Assembly (NCBI RefSeq): GCF_030658505.1 | Contig: NZ_JAUTXR010000057.1 | Location: forward strand, 1-7,613 | DNA from: Stenotrophomonas raiganjensis (SeqCode) | GTDB taxonomy: Bacteria > Pseudomonadota > Gammaproteobacteria > Xanthomonadales > Xanthomonadaceae | DNA: 7,613 nt | Reading direction: 5' to 3' | In this document: positions 1-6,230 of the stretch, piece after piece | Position numbering within the stretch: position 1 is the first letter of the stretch | Layout of the letters: every line of letters begins with the position of its first letter | The notes under the pieces: model-generated | Database searches by the model: none | Told to the model about the DNA's origin: nothing | What the model saw: only the letters and a program-made list of their open reading frames with translations | Position numbers and translations under genes: made by a program

Positions 1-73
1 TCTTCACGGTAACCACCACCTCGCCCTTGGCGATGCAGCCGGCCGGAACCGGGCCTGCCGGCAGCGTGCGGGT
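1..73 (-). repeat. Inverted partial copy of the downstream lipoprotein gene
   Basis: The reverse complement of these bases matches 295-367, inside the lipoprotein gene at 214-531, at 71 of 73 positions. Bases 1-65 match 303-367 without a difference; the two mismatches are at 66-67 (partner 301-302), and 68-73 match 295-300. Read on the - strand, the copy encodes the same residues as the lipoprotein segment from PAGPVPAGCIAKGE to VVVTVK. The copy is cut by the window edge, so its full length is unknown. The arms are separated by about 220 bases. Such near-identity between neighbouring inverted copies implies a very recent duplication, or a chimeric read or contig end. Confidence 0.93.
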
Positions 74-154
74 GCGCTCGGCCCTGGGCTGCGCCGACAG
101 CACGGTGGCCTCGGCCTGTGCCAGCTGGCCACGGGCGGTATCGAAGGCGGCCTG
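68..154 (-). pseudogene. Fragment resembling an RND efflux periplasmic adaptor (AcrA/HlyD type)
   Basis: On the - strand, in the same frame as the inverted lipoprotein copy, these bases encode roughly QAAFDTARGQLAQAEATVLS followed by AQPRAERTR. Alternating Ala/Gln heptads of this kind, with the pattern (Y)QAxFDxAxGxLAxAEA and then a basic ERxR stretch, are typical of the alpha-helical hairpin entry of RND-pump adaptors such as AcrA. About 28 codons are present. The frame then passes without a stop into the lipoprotein copy (TLPAGPVP...). No start codon, signal peptide or rest of an adaptor is present, so this is a fragment and not a working gene. The other end, near 152-158, returns to what looks like the normal upstream region of the lipoprotein gene. 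The family call rests on sequence resemblance only, over a short stretch. Confidence 0.45.
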
Positions 155-213
155 CCTACATTGAGCCTGCCCCGGCATCGCGCCGGACGTTTCTTTCATC
201 GACGGACCTGCCC

Positions 214-531
214 ATGCGCGTTCTGCTGCTTTCTTCCCTGCTGCTCACCGTCACCGCTTGTACCTGGGTGCCGATCGAACCGGCCGGCAAGGCAACCCGC
301 GTGCTGCCGGCAGGCCCGGTTCCGGCCGGCTGCATCGCCAAGGGCGAGGTGGTGGTTACCGTGAAGAGCAAGGTCGGCTTCTACAACCGCAACCCGCTGC
401 GCGTGCAGGAAGAGCTGGAAACCCTGGCCCGCAACGAGGCCCCGAGTGCCGGCGCCAATGCCGTCCAGGCCGCTGCGGCCCCCGCCGATGGCAGCCAGCG
501 CTTCGCCGCGTTCCAGTGCCCGCCGCGCTGA
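214..531 (+). CDS. Small DUF4156-like outer-envelope lipoprotein
   Basis: This encodes a 105-residue predicted lipoprotein of unknown function. The start at 214 is chosen because it places a classical lipoprotein signal directly at the N-terminus: MR, then a hydrophobic stretch (VLLLSSLLLTV), then the lipobox V-T-A-C with the lipidated cysteine at residue 16. An in-frame ATG at 118 would add 32 residues, rich in Arg and Pro, ahead of the signal and is unlikely. The mature part contains a CxxKGEVVVTVKSKVGFYNRN segment and a second cysteine four residues from the end. With AGANAVQA, this resembles DUF4156 proteins, which pair two cysteines in a small globular domain. No acidic residue follows the lipid cysteine (next residues T-W-V), so outer-membrane sorting is likely. 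Part of the gene (295-367) is duplicated in inverted orientation at the left window edge. The ribosome binding site is weak. Confidence 0.8.
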   Translation: MRVLLLSSLLLTVTACTWVPIEPAGKATRVLPAGPVPAGCIAKGEVVVTVKSKVGFYNRNPLRVQEELETLARNEAPSAGANAVQAAAAPADGSQRFAAFQCPPR

Positions 532-568
532 ACGCTTCACCATACGGCCAAGGCTGAATTCGTAAAGA

Positions 569-597
569 TGCGGTGAAGGCCCCGGGGGTTATAGAAT
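569..597 (+). promoter_or_regulatory. Possible sigma70-type promoter for oleA
   Basis: A good -10 hexamer, TAGAAT, lies at 592-597 within TTATAGAATAGC, an AT-rich island in otherwise GC-rich DNA. The best -35 candidate at 17-base spacing (569-574, TGCGGT) is poor, so the promoter call rests mainly on the -10. A start near 604 would give a leader of about 30 bases before the oleA ATG at 635. Nothing in the gap indicates a specific regulator. Confidence 0.4.
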
Positions 598-634
598 AGC
601 GCCCCCTTTTGCCTGAGCCTTGGCGCTAACCTCG

Positions 635-1651
635 ATGCTCTTCAAGAATGTCTCGATCGCCGGCCTGGCACACGTCGACGCGCCGCACACGCTGACCACC
701 AAGGAAATCAACGAACGCCTGCAGCCGACGTTGGATCGCCTGGGAATCCGCACCGACGTGCTCGGCGACATCGCCGGCATCCACGCGCGCCGCCTGTGGG
801 ACAACGGCGTGCTGGCGTCCGACGCTGCCACCATGGCAGGCCGCAAGGCGCTGGAAGATGCGGGCATCAACGCGACGCAGGTCGGCCTGCTGGTCAACAC
901 CTCGGTCAGCCGCGATTACCTGGAGCCGTCCACTGCTTCGATCGTGTCGGGCAACCTGGGCGTCAGCGACGAGTGCATGACCTTCGACGTCGCCAATGCC
1001 TGCCTGGCCTTCATCAACGGCATGGATATCGCCGCGCGCATGATCGAGCGCGGCGACATCGACTACGCGCTGGTGGTGGATGGCGAGACCGCCAACCTGG
1101 TGTACGAGAAGACCCTGGAGCGCATGACCGCCCCGGACGTCACCGCTGACGATTTCCGCAACGAGCTGGCCGCCCTGACCACCGGTTCGGGCGCCGCCGC
1201 GATGGTGATGGCGCGCTCGGAACTGGTGCCGGACGCGCCGCGCTACAAGGGGGGCGTGACCCGCTCGGCCACCGAGTGGAACCAGCTGTGCCTGGGCAAC
1301 CTGGACCGCATGGTCACCGATACCCGCCTGCTGCTGATCGAAGGCATCAAGCTGGCACAGAAGACCTTCACCGCTGCCAAGATCGCCTTGGGCTGGGCCG
1401 TGGAAGAACTGGACCAGTTCGTGATCCACCAGGTCAGCCAGCCGCACACCGCTGCGTTCATCAAGAACTTCGGCATCGACCCGAAGAAGGTCATGACCAT
1501 CTTCGGTGAGCACGGCAACATCGGCCCGGCCTCGGTGCCGATCGTGCTGAGCAAGCTCAAGCAGCTGGGCAAGCTGAAGAAGGGCGATCGCATCGCGCTG
1601 CTCGGCATCGGCTCGGGCCTGAACTGTTCGATGGCTGAAGTAGTCTGGTAA
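635..1651 (+). CDS. oleA: OleA, acyl-CoA condensing thiolase (2-alkyl-3-ketoacid synthase) of olefin biosynthesis
   Basis: This is the first enzyme of the long-chain olefin pathway. OleA joins two fatty acyl-CoAs in a non-decarboxylative Claisen condensation to give a 2-alkyl-3-keto acid. The product is 338 residues, the length I recall for Xanthomonas campestris OleA. It has the thiolase/FabH fold pattern, with catalytic Cys123 in DVANACLAF, the OleA-specific base Glu97 in SRDYLEPST, His265 in FVIHQVSQ and Asn295 in GEHGNIGP. With a 20-residue tag these become Cys143, Glu117, His285 and Asn315, the numbers I recall from the X. campestris structural work. The ATG at 635 (MLFKNVSIAG) is chosen over a TTG at 620 because it matches that family N-terminus. 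The ribosome binding site is weak. The next gene, oleB, follows after a 140-base gap holding a repeat pair. A housekeeping FabH is less likely, because Glu97 and the genomic context are specific to OleA. Confidence 0.96.
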   Translation: MLFKNVSIAGLAHVDAPHTLTTKEINERLQPTLDRLGIRTDVLGDIAGIHARRLWDNGVLASDAATMAGRKALEDAGINATQVGLLVNTSVSRDYLEPSTASIVSGNLGVSDECMTFDVANACLAFINGMDIAARMIERGDIDYALVVDGETANLVYEKTLERMTAPDVTADDFRNELAALTTGSGAAAMVMARSELVPDAPRYKGGVTRSATEWNQLCLGNLDRMVTDTRLLLIEGIKLAQKTFTAAKIALGWAVEELDQFVIHQVSQPHTAAFIKNFGIDPKKVMTIFGEHGNIGPASVPIVLSKLKQLGKLKKGDRIALLGIGSGLNCSMAEVVW

Positions 1652-1673
1652 GCAGCCCGCTGCCCGACCTCCT

Positions 1674-1760
1674 GTAGAGCCGAGCCATGCTCGGCTCATG
1701 CGCGCAGCGCGGCTCTTCCGCAGCGGACCGGAGAGCAGCCGAGCATCGGCTCGGCTCTAC
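1674..1760. repeat. Facing pair of SMAG/REP palindromes between oleA and oleB
   Basis: The left unit begins GTAG (1674-1677), followed by AGCCGAGC-CAT-GCTCGGCT (1678-1696), an 8-bp perfect stem with a 3-base loop. The right unit is its mirror: AGCCGAGC-ATCG-GCTCGGCT (1737-1756) followed by CTAC (1757-1760). About 40 bases lie between them. The GTAG head plus palindrome in opposed orientation is the arrangement of S. maltophilia SMAG dimers (REPIN-like). The two outer arms could also pair with each other into one long hairpin. In the oleA-oleB transcript this could act as an attenuator or as an mRNA stabiliser or processing site; that is inference. Confidence 0.85.
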
Positions 1761-1791
1761 ATTGCGCCGCGACTCTCCTTAGGTGCTCCGC

Positions 1792-2682
1792 ATGCGTGAT
1801 CTTCCCGGTTACCCCGCCCACCCGCAGCGTTTCGAAGTGCGCCCCGGCCTGTCGATGAACTATCTCGACGAAGGCCCGCGCGACGGCGAAGTGGTGGTGA
1901 TGGTGCACGGCAACCCGTCGTGGAGCTATTACTGGCGCACGCTGGTGGCCGGCCTGTCGGACACGTACCGCTGCATCGTGCCGGACCACATCGGCATGGG
2001 CCTGTCGGACAAGCCGGATGACAGCCGCTACGACTACACGCTGCAGTCGCGCGTGGATGATCTTGATGCGCTGCTGAAGCACCTGGGCATCACCGGCCCG
2101 GTGACCCTGGCCGTGCACGACTGGGGTGGCATGATCGGCTTCGGCTGGGCGCTGTCGCACCACGACCAGGTGAAGCGCCTGGTGGTGCTCAACACCGCCG
2201 CGTTCCCGATGCCGGCGGCGAAAAAGATGCCGTGGCAGATCGCGCTGGGCCGCCACTGGAAAATCGGTGAGTGGATCATCCGCACCTTCAACGCGTTCTC
2301 GTCCGGTGCCTCGTGGCTGGGCGTGGAGCGGAAAATGCCGGCCGACGTGCGCCGCGCCTATGTGGCGCCGTACAACAGCTACGCCAACCGCATCAGCACC
2401 ATCCGCTTCATGCAGGACATCCCGCTGTCGCCGGCCGACAAGGCGTGGTCGCTGCTGGAACGTGCCGGCAAGGCACTGCCGTCGTTCGCCGACCGCCCGG
2501 CCTTCCTCGGCTGGGGCCTGCGCGACTTCGTGTTCGACCATCATTTCCTGAAGGGCTTCCAGGCCGCATTGCCGCAGGCCCAGGTGCATGCCTTCGAGGA
2601 CGCCGGCCACTACGTGCTGGAAGACAAGCAGGACGTGCTGGTGCCTGAGATCCGCGCGTTCCTGGACAAGAACCCGATCTGA
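1792..2682 (+). CDS. oleB: OleB, beta-lactone decarboxylase (alpha/beta-hydrolase)
   Basis: This performs the last step of the olefin pathway, loss of CO2 from a cis-beta-lactone to give a long-chain cis-olefin. OleB belongs to the alpha/beta-hydrolase superfamily close to haloalkane dehalogenases and was once misread as one. The product is 296 residues. Visible features are the oxyanion/halide-site motif HGNPSW (39-44), the nucleophile Asp110 in VHDWGG with Trp111 next to it, a probable acid Asp245 in WGLRDFVF, and the catalytic His273 in AGHYVLED. An aspartate nucleophile, rather than serine, separates it from esterases. The ATG at 1792 is preferred to a GTG at 1783 because AGGTG at 1781-1785 is a plausible Shine-Dalgarno six bases upstream. 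OleB, OleC and OleD of Xanthomonas are reported to form one large assembly, which fits their clustering. The gene ends facing a convergent gene, with palindromes between. Confidence 0.93.
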   Translation: MRDLPGYPAHPQRFEVRPGLSMNYLDEGPRDGEVVVMVHGNPSWSYYWRTLVAGLSDTYRCIVPDHIGMGLSDKPDDSRYDYTLQSRVDDLDALLKHLGITGPVTLAVHDWGGMIGFGWALSHHDQVKRLVVLNTAAFPMPAAKKMPWQIALGRHWKIGEWIIRTFNAFSSGASWLGVERKMPADVRRAYVAPYNSYANRISTIRFMQDIPLSPADKAWSLLERAGKALPSFADRPAFLGWGLRDFVFDHHFLKGFQAALPQAQVHAFEDAGHYVLEDKQDVLVPEIRAFLDKNPI

Positions 2683-2687
2683 GGGGC

Positions 2688-2708
2688 GTGCCGACCAACG
2701 GTCGGCAC
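2688..2708. repeat. REP-type hairpin after oleB
   Basis: GTGCCGACC-AAC-GGTCGGCAC forms a perfect 9-bp stem with a 3-base loop, starting five bases after the oleB stop codon. It is followed by CCACC. The GTGCCGACC/GGTCGGCAC core recurs with variation at 2728-2752 and, more distantly, at 7509-7528, so it belongs to a dispersed family. It may end oleB transcription or block exonuclease decay, but no run of T follows it. Confidence 0.85.
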
Positions 2709-2727
2709 CCACCGGAAGAGGTAACGG

Positions 2728-2752
2728 GTAGGTGCTGCCCGTTGGTCGGCAC
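2728..2752. repeat. SMAG unit with GTAG head
   Basis: GTAG (2728-2731) is followed by GTGCTGCCC-GTT-GGTCGGCAC, an imperfect 9-bp stem with one G-T wobble and one mismatch. Its right arm is identical to that of the hairpin at 2688-2708, so the two are related copies lying about 20 bases apart. Confidence 0.75.
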
Positions 2753-2768
2753 ACCGGGCAGGTTCATT

Positions 2769-2797
2769 GGGTTGCCGGCCAGCGGCCGGCACAACCC
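2769..2797. terminator. Hairpin between convergent oleB and ykgJ-like gene, possible bidirectional terminator
   Basis: TGCCGGCC-AGC-GGCCGGCA (2773-2791) is a perfect 8-bp GC-rich stem, flanked by GGGT on the left and, after CA, ACCC on the right. It ends immediately before the stop codon of the - strand cysteine-cluster gene. Its place between two genes that run towards each other suits transcription termination in both directions. There is no poly-T tract, so intrinsic termination is not certain, and a REP element is the alternative reading. Confidence 0.5.
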
Positions 2798-3229
2798 CTA
2801 TGCCGCGATCGGTGCCTGCGGCGGCGAGGACGGGCTGTTGCCATTGTCGTCCGGGTGGTCGTCGTCATTGTCGGCGTCATCGCGCCAGCGCCAGTCGGCC
2901 AGGGTCAGCGGATCCAGGCCATAGGCAATGCGCGCCTTGTCGCACTGCGGGCTGGCCTTGCCGTACTCCCACGACGCATCGACCTCGCGGCATACGCTGG
3001 GCCGGTTGGGGTGGATGGTGCAGCGTGAATACACACCGATCTGCGCATCCAGCGCCACGCAGCGCACCGGCTTGGAATGGGTGCCACGCATGCACAGGCG
3101 ATGCGGGTCGAGCACCTCGGTCAGCTGGTGCGGTACGCCGCCTGGGGTGACCTCGTCCGATTCCATCCAGTGGAAGGCCACGCGGTATTGGGTGCAGCAG
3201 GCGCCGCAGGTCATGCAGGGATGTTGCAT
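2798..3229 (-). CDS. YkgJ-family cysteine-cluster protein (putative metal-binding)
   Basis: This encodes a 143-residue protein of the YkgJ (zinc- or iron-chelating) cysteine-cluster type. The N-terminus carries PCMTCGACC (Cys5, 8, 11, 12). Further cysteines follow at 46, 57, 70 (SRCTIHPNRPSVCRE), 80 and 96, the usual spread for a family whose cysteines are thought to bind a metal or Fe-S centre. The exact biochemical role is unknown. The ATG at 3229 is chosen because the family motif starts within five residues of it; an in-frame start at 3304 would add 25 residues with no family character. The C-terminal tail (from about residue 116) is unusual: strongly acidic (DDADNDDDHPDD) and then Ser/Pro-rich, probably disordered. 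The gene lies antisense between oleB and oleC, convergent to the first and divergent from the second. No sequence evidence ties it to olefin synthesis. Confidence 0.85.
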   Translation of the reverse strand: MQHPCMTCGACCTQYRVAFHWMESDEVTPGGVPHQLTEVLDPHRLCMRGTHSKPVRCVALDAQIGVYSRCTIHPNRPSVCREVDASWEYGKASPQCDKARIAYGLDPLTLADWRWRDDADNDDDHPDDNGNSPSSPPQAPIAA

Positions 3230-3333
3230 GGGCAAGCCGCCCCGGGCGGCAGTCGGAATCAGGAACGAAGGTGCGGATTTTCCACGAAGTGGGCCGGCGC
3301 GCAAGAAATTCCGTAAGCGGCGACAATGAACGG
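3230..3333. promoter_or_regulatory. Divergent intergenic region between ykgJ-like gene and oleC
   Basis: Any separate promoter for oleC/oleD, and the promoter of the ykgJ-like gene, should lie in these 104 bases. I see no convincing -35/-10 pair on either strand. Two palindromes are present: GCCGCC-CCG-GGCGGC (3236-3250), which would form a hairpin in the leader just upstream of the ykgJ-like start, and CCAC-GAA-GTGG (3282-3292). The first could occlude the only G-rich ribosome-binding candidate of that gene. Regulatory use of either is inference. Confidence 0.35.
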
Positions 3334-3337
3334 ATGA
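3326..3337 (+). other. Three-codon reading frame overlapping the oleC start
   Basis: ATG AAC GGA TGA reads at 3326-3337, and its stop overlaps the oleC start codon at 3334 in the arrangement ATGA. If ribosomes start at 3326, they would terminate exactly on the oleC start and could reinitiate there. Neither ATG has a strong Shine-Dalgarno sequence. The overlap is directly visible; translation of the small frame is speculative, and 3326 is simply a nearby out-of-frame ATG unless shown otherwise. Confidence 0.3.
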
Positions 3338-4992
3338 ACCGACCCTGCAATATTGCCGCCCGCTTGCCTGAACTGGCGCGTGAACGGCCTGATCAGATCG
3401 CCATCCGCTGCCCTGGCCGCCGTAGCGCCGGCAACGGCATGGCCGCTTACGACGTGACCCTGGATTACCGCCAGCTGGACGCCCGCAGCGACGCCATGGC
3501 GGCCGGCCTGGCCGGCTACGGAATCGGGCGCGGGGTGCGCACGGTGGTGATGGTGCGGCCGTCGCCGGAGTTCTTCCTGCTGATGTTTGCCCTGTTCAAG
3601 CTGGGTGCGGTGCCGGTGCTGGTCGATCCGGGTATCGACAGGCGCGCACTGAAGCAGTGCCTGGACGAGGCGCAGCCAGAGGCCTTCATTGGTATTCCGC
3701 TGGCGCATGTGGCGCGACTGGCGCTGCGCTGGGCGCCCTCGGCAACCCGCCTGGTCACCGTTGGCCGCCGCCTCGGCTGGGGGGGAACCACCCTGGCCGC
3801 GCTGGAGCGCGCGGGTGCCAGCAGCGGGCCGATGCTGGCCGGCACCGATGGCGAGGACATGGCCGCGATCCTGTTCACCAGTGGCTCCACCGGTGTGCCC
3901 AAGGGCGTGGTCTACCGCCATCGCCACTTCGTCGGCCAGATCCAGCTGCTGGGCAGCGCCTTCGGCATGGAAGCGGGCGGCGTGGACCTGCCGACCTTCC
4001 CGCCGTTTGCCTTGTTCGACCCGGCGCTGGGCCTGACCTCGGTGATCCCGGACATGGACCCGACGCGGCCGGCGCAGGCCGACCCGGCACGCCTGCACGA
4101 TGCCATCCAGCGCTTCGGCGTGACCCAGCTGTTCGGCTCGCCAGCATTGATGCGGGTGCTGGCCCGTCACGGCCGGCCGTTGCCGACGGTGACCCGGGTG
4201 ACCTCGGCCGGCGCCCCGGTGCCGCCGGATGTGGTCGCCACCATCCGCAGCCTGCTGCCGGCCAATGCGCAGTTCTGGACGCCGTACGGCGCCACCGAGT
4301 GCCTGCCGGTGGCGGTGGTCGAAGGCCGCGAGCTGGAACGTACCCGTGCCGCCACCGAGGCCGGTGCCGGCACCTGCGTGGGCAGCGTGGTGGCGCCGAA
4401 CGAGGTACGCATCATCGCCATCGATGACGCACCGTTGGCCGACTGGTCGCAGGCGCGCGTGCTGGCGGTGGGTGACGTGGGAGAAATCACCGTGGCTGGC
4501 CCAACCGCCACCGACAGCTACTTCAACCGCCCCCAGGCCACCGCCGCGGCGAAGATCCGCGAGACGCTGGCCGATGGCAGCACCCGCATCGTCCATCGCA
4601 TGGGCGACGTGGGCTACTTCGATGCGCAGGGGCGCCTGTGGTTCTGCGGCCGCAAGACCCACCGCGTGGAAACCGCACAGGGGCCGCTGTACACCGAACA
4701 GGTCGAGCCGGTGTTCAACACCGTGCCCGGTGTGGCGCGCACAGCCCTGGTGGGGGTTGGCCCGGCCGGTGCGCAGGTGCCGGTACTGTGCGTGGAACTG
4801 CAGCGCGGGCAGCGCGACAGCCCGGCGTTGCGCGAGGCGCTGCGGGCCCAGGCCACCCTGCGATTGCCCGAGGCGAACCTGCAGCACGTACTGATGCATC
4901 CCGCGTTCCCCGTCGATATCCGTCACAACGCCAAGATCGGCCGCGAGAAGCTCGCCGTCTGGGCCAGCGCCGAATTGGAGAAGCGCGCATGA
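3334..4992 (+). CDS. oleC: OleC, ATP-dependent beta-lactone synthetase (ANL superfamily)
   Basis: OleC uses ATP to activate the 2-alkyl-3-hydroxy acid made by OleA and OleD and closes it to a cis-beta-lactone, releasing AMP and pyrophosphate. The product is 552 residues with the adenylate-forming (ANL) layout: P-loop [11 protein letters not shown] at 181-191, PYGATE at 317-322, the ribose-binding Asp425 in MGDVGYFD, the hinge segment CGRK at 438-441, and the C-terminal catalytic lysine Lys534 in [10 protein letters not shown]. It carries no peptidyl carrier domain. The ATG at 3334 ([15 protein letters not shown]) is chosen because the region upstream of it lacks family character. The 3' end overlaps oleD by four bases (ATGA at 4989-4992), so the two are translationally coupled. 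By sequence alone it could be called an acyl-CoA synthetase, and such genes are often annotated so; the ole neighbours decide the call. Confidence 0.95.
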   Translation: MNRPCNIAARLPELARERPDQIAIRCPGRRSAGNGMAAYDVTLDYRQLDARSDAMAAGLAGYGIGRGVRTVVMVRPSPEFFLLMFALFKLGAVPVLVDPGIDRRALKQCLDEAQPEAFIGIPLAHVARLALRWAPSATRLVTVGRRLGWGGTTLAALERAGASSGPMLAGTDGEDMAAILFTSGSTGVPKGVVYRHRHFVGQIQLLGSAFGMEAGGVDLPTFPPFALFDPALGLTSVIPDMDPTRPAQADPARLHDAIQRFGVTQLFGSPALMRVLARHGRPLPTVTRVTSAGAPVPPDVVATIRSLLPANAQFWTPYGATECLPVAVVEGRELERTRAATEAGAGTCVGSVVAPNEVRIIAIDDAPLADWSQARVLAVGDVGEITVAGPTATDSYFNRPQATAAAKIRETLADGSTRIVHRMGDVGYFDAQGRLWFCGRKTHRVETAQGPLYTEQVEPVFNTVPGVARTALVGVGPAGAQVPVLCVELQRGQRDSPALREALRAQATLRLPEANLQHVLMHPAFPVDIRHNAKIGREKLAVWASAELEKRA

Positions 4993-5981
4993 AGATCCTG
5001 GTCACCGGTGGTGGTGGTTTCCTTGGCCAGGCGCTGTGCCGCGGGCTGGTCGAGCGTGGCCACCAGGTGCTGGCGTTCAACCGCAGCCACTACCCGGAAC
5101 TGCAGGCCATGGGCGTGGGCCAGATCCGTGGCGATCTGGCCGATGCGCAGGCGGTGCTGCATGCGGTGGCCGGCGTCGATGCGGTATTCCACAACGGTGC
5201 CAAGGCCGGTGCCTGGGGCAGCTACGACAGCTACCACCAGGCCAACGTGGTCGGCACCGACAACGTCATCGCCGCCTGCCGCGCACATGGCATCAGCCGC
5301 TTGGTCTACACCTCCACGCCCAGCGTGACCCACCGCGCTACCCATCCGGTGGAAGGCCTCGGTGCCGACGAAGTGCCGTACGGCGAAGATTTCCAGGCGC
5401 CGTATGCGGCGACCAAGGCGATCGCCGAACAGCGTGTGCTGGCGGCCAACGATGCAACGCTGGCGACGGTGGCGCTGCGCCCGCGCCTGATCTGGGGGCC
5501 GGGCGACCAGCAGCTGGTGCCACGGCTGGCCGAGCGTGCGCGGCAGGGCCGCCTGCGCCTGGTGGGCGATGGCAACAACAAGGTGGACACCACCTACATC
5601 GACAACGCCGCGCTCGCGCACTTCCTTGCCTTCGAGGCGTTGGCACCGGGTGCCGCGTGTGCGGGCAAGGCCTATTTCATTTCCAACGGCGAACCGCTGC
5701 CGATGCGCGAGCTGGTCAACAAGCTGCTGGCCGCCGTGGGTGCGCCGACGGTGGACAAGGCGATCAGCTTCAAGACCGCCTATCGCATCGGTGCGGTCTG
5801 CGAGCGGCTGTGGCCGCTGCTGCGCCTGCGTGGCGAGCCGCCGCTGACCCGCTTCCTGGCCGAGCAGCTGTGCACGCCGCACTGGTACAGCATGGAGCCG
5901 GCGCGCCGTGACTTCGGCTACGCGCCGCAGGTCAGCATCGAAGAAGGACTGCGCAGGCTGAAGGCTTCATCTGCTGCATAG
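4989..5981 (+). CDS. oleD: OleD, NAD(P)H-dependent 2-alkyl-3-oxoalkanoate reductase
   Basis: OleD reduces the unstable beta-keto acid produced by OleA to the beta-hydroxy acid used by OleC. The product is 330 residues, an extended short-chain dehydrogenase of the 3-beta-HSD/NAD-epimerase type. The nucleotide-binding motif TGGGGFLG places the three key glycines at 7, 10 and 13. The catalytic pair is Tyr139-x3-Lys143 (YAATK), and the catalytic hydroxyl region is YTSTPSV (107-113), with Ser109 or Thr110 as candidates. The family motif [10 protein letters not shown] follows at about 164-173. The start at 4989 overlaps the oleC stop in ATGA, and the Rossmann motif begins at residue 3 (ILVTGGGG), so a longer upstream frame starting at 4638 is rejected. 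The C-terminus ends in [10 protein letters not shown], like related reductases. It is the last gene of the ole set. Confidence 0.95.
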   Translation: MKILVTGGGGFLGQALCRGLVERGHQVLAFNRSHYPELQAMGVGQIRGDLADAQAVLHAVAGVDAVFHNGAKAGAWGSYDSYHQANVVGTDNVIAACRAHGISRLVYTSTPSVTHRATHPVEGLGADEVPYGEDFQAPYAATKAIAEQRVLAANDATLATVALRPRLIWGPGDQQLVPRLAERARQGRLRLVGDGNNKVDTTYIDNAALAHFLAFEALAPGAACAGKAYFISNGEPLPMRELVNKLLAAVGAPTVDKAISFKTAYRIGAVCERLWPLLRLRGEPPLTRFLAEQLCTPHWYSMEPARRDFGYAPQVSIEEGLRRLKASSAA

Positions 5982-6063
5982 ATCGCCATCACTGGCTGCA
6001 CACCGCCAGATCGGGAGGATGGACCCACGCCATCCAACGGCCCGGACATCTGCGAGGAGCGCC

Positions 6064-6219
6064 ATGCTGCATTACGCCGTCATCTTTTTCGTCATCGCCA
6101 TCATCGCCGCCGTGCTCGGCTTCTCCGGCATCGCCGGTGCTGCCAGCAACATCGCCTGGATCCTGTTCGTGATCTTCCTGGTACTGGCGGTGATTTCGAT
6201 GTTCCGCAAGCGCGGCTAG
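6064..6219 (+). CDS. DUF1328 (YtjA-like) small inner-membrane protein
   Basis: This encodes a 51-residue, highly hydrophobic protein. Two transmembrane helices are evident: residues about 3-25 ([20 protein letters not shown]) and about 30-46 ([17 protein letters not shown]). A short Gly/Ala-rich turn joins them and the end is basic (RKRG), which suggests the C-terminus stays in the cytoplasm. Length and the pattern VIxLxVIAxIAAxLGFxGIAG match DUF1328/YtjA proteins, whose function is unknown. The ATG at 6064 is preferred to one at 6019 because GAGGAG at 6054-6059 is a good ribosome binding site and the family starts there. The gap of 82 bases from oleD includes no clear promoter, so read-through from oleD is possible. 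No link to olefins is known, although a membrane protein beside a hydrocarbon pathway is a natural question. Confidence 0.88.
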   Translation: MLHYAVIFFVIAIIAAVLGFSGIAGAASNIAWILFVIFLVLAVISMFRKRG

Positions 6220-6230
6220 AAGGCCGCAGG

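Noticed and set aside
535..578. Inverted repeat CTTCACC...GGTGAAG after the lipoprotein gene, as a terminator
   Set aside because: The 7-bp arms are 30 bases apart with no T run, too weak to call a terminator.
626..1699. Open frame on the - strand covering all of oleA
   Set aside because: Composition is that of an antisense shadow and no domain is visible; oleA itself is unambiguous.
1792..2682. Haloalkane dehalogenase
   Set aside because: The fold and the HGNPSW and VHDWGG motifs fit, but position next to oleA, oleC and oleD points to OleB, which is known to be misannotated this way.
1696..2754. Open frame on the - strand opposite oleB
   Set aside because: Arg/His/Val-rich shadow that runs through intergenic palindromes at both ends; no recognisable motif.
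1674..2797. Clustered palindromes as a CRISPR array
   Set aside because: Units are unevenly spaced, differ in sequence and are individually palindromic with GTAG heads; there are no regular repeat-spacer units or cas genes.
3259..4926. Long open frame on the - strand (555 codons) opposite oleC
   Set aside because: It is rich in His, Arg, Gln and Gly without motifs, as expected from the complement of GC-rich coding DNA, and oleC on the other strand has all its catalytic motifs.
4638..4988. Upstream extension of oleD by 117 codons
   Set aside because: It lies in another frame of oleC's C-terminal domain, and the Rossmann motif of OleD starts immediately after the ATG at 4989.
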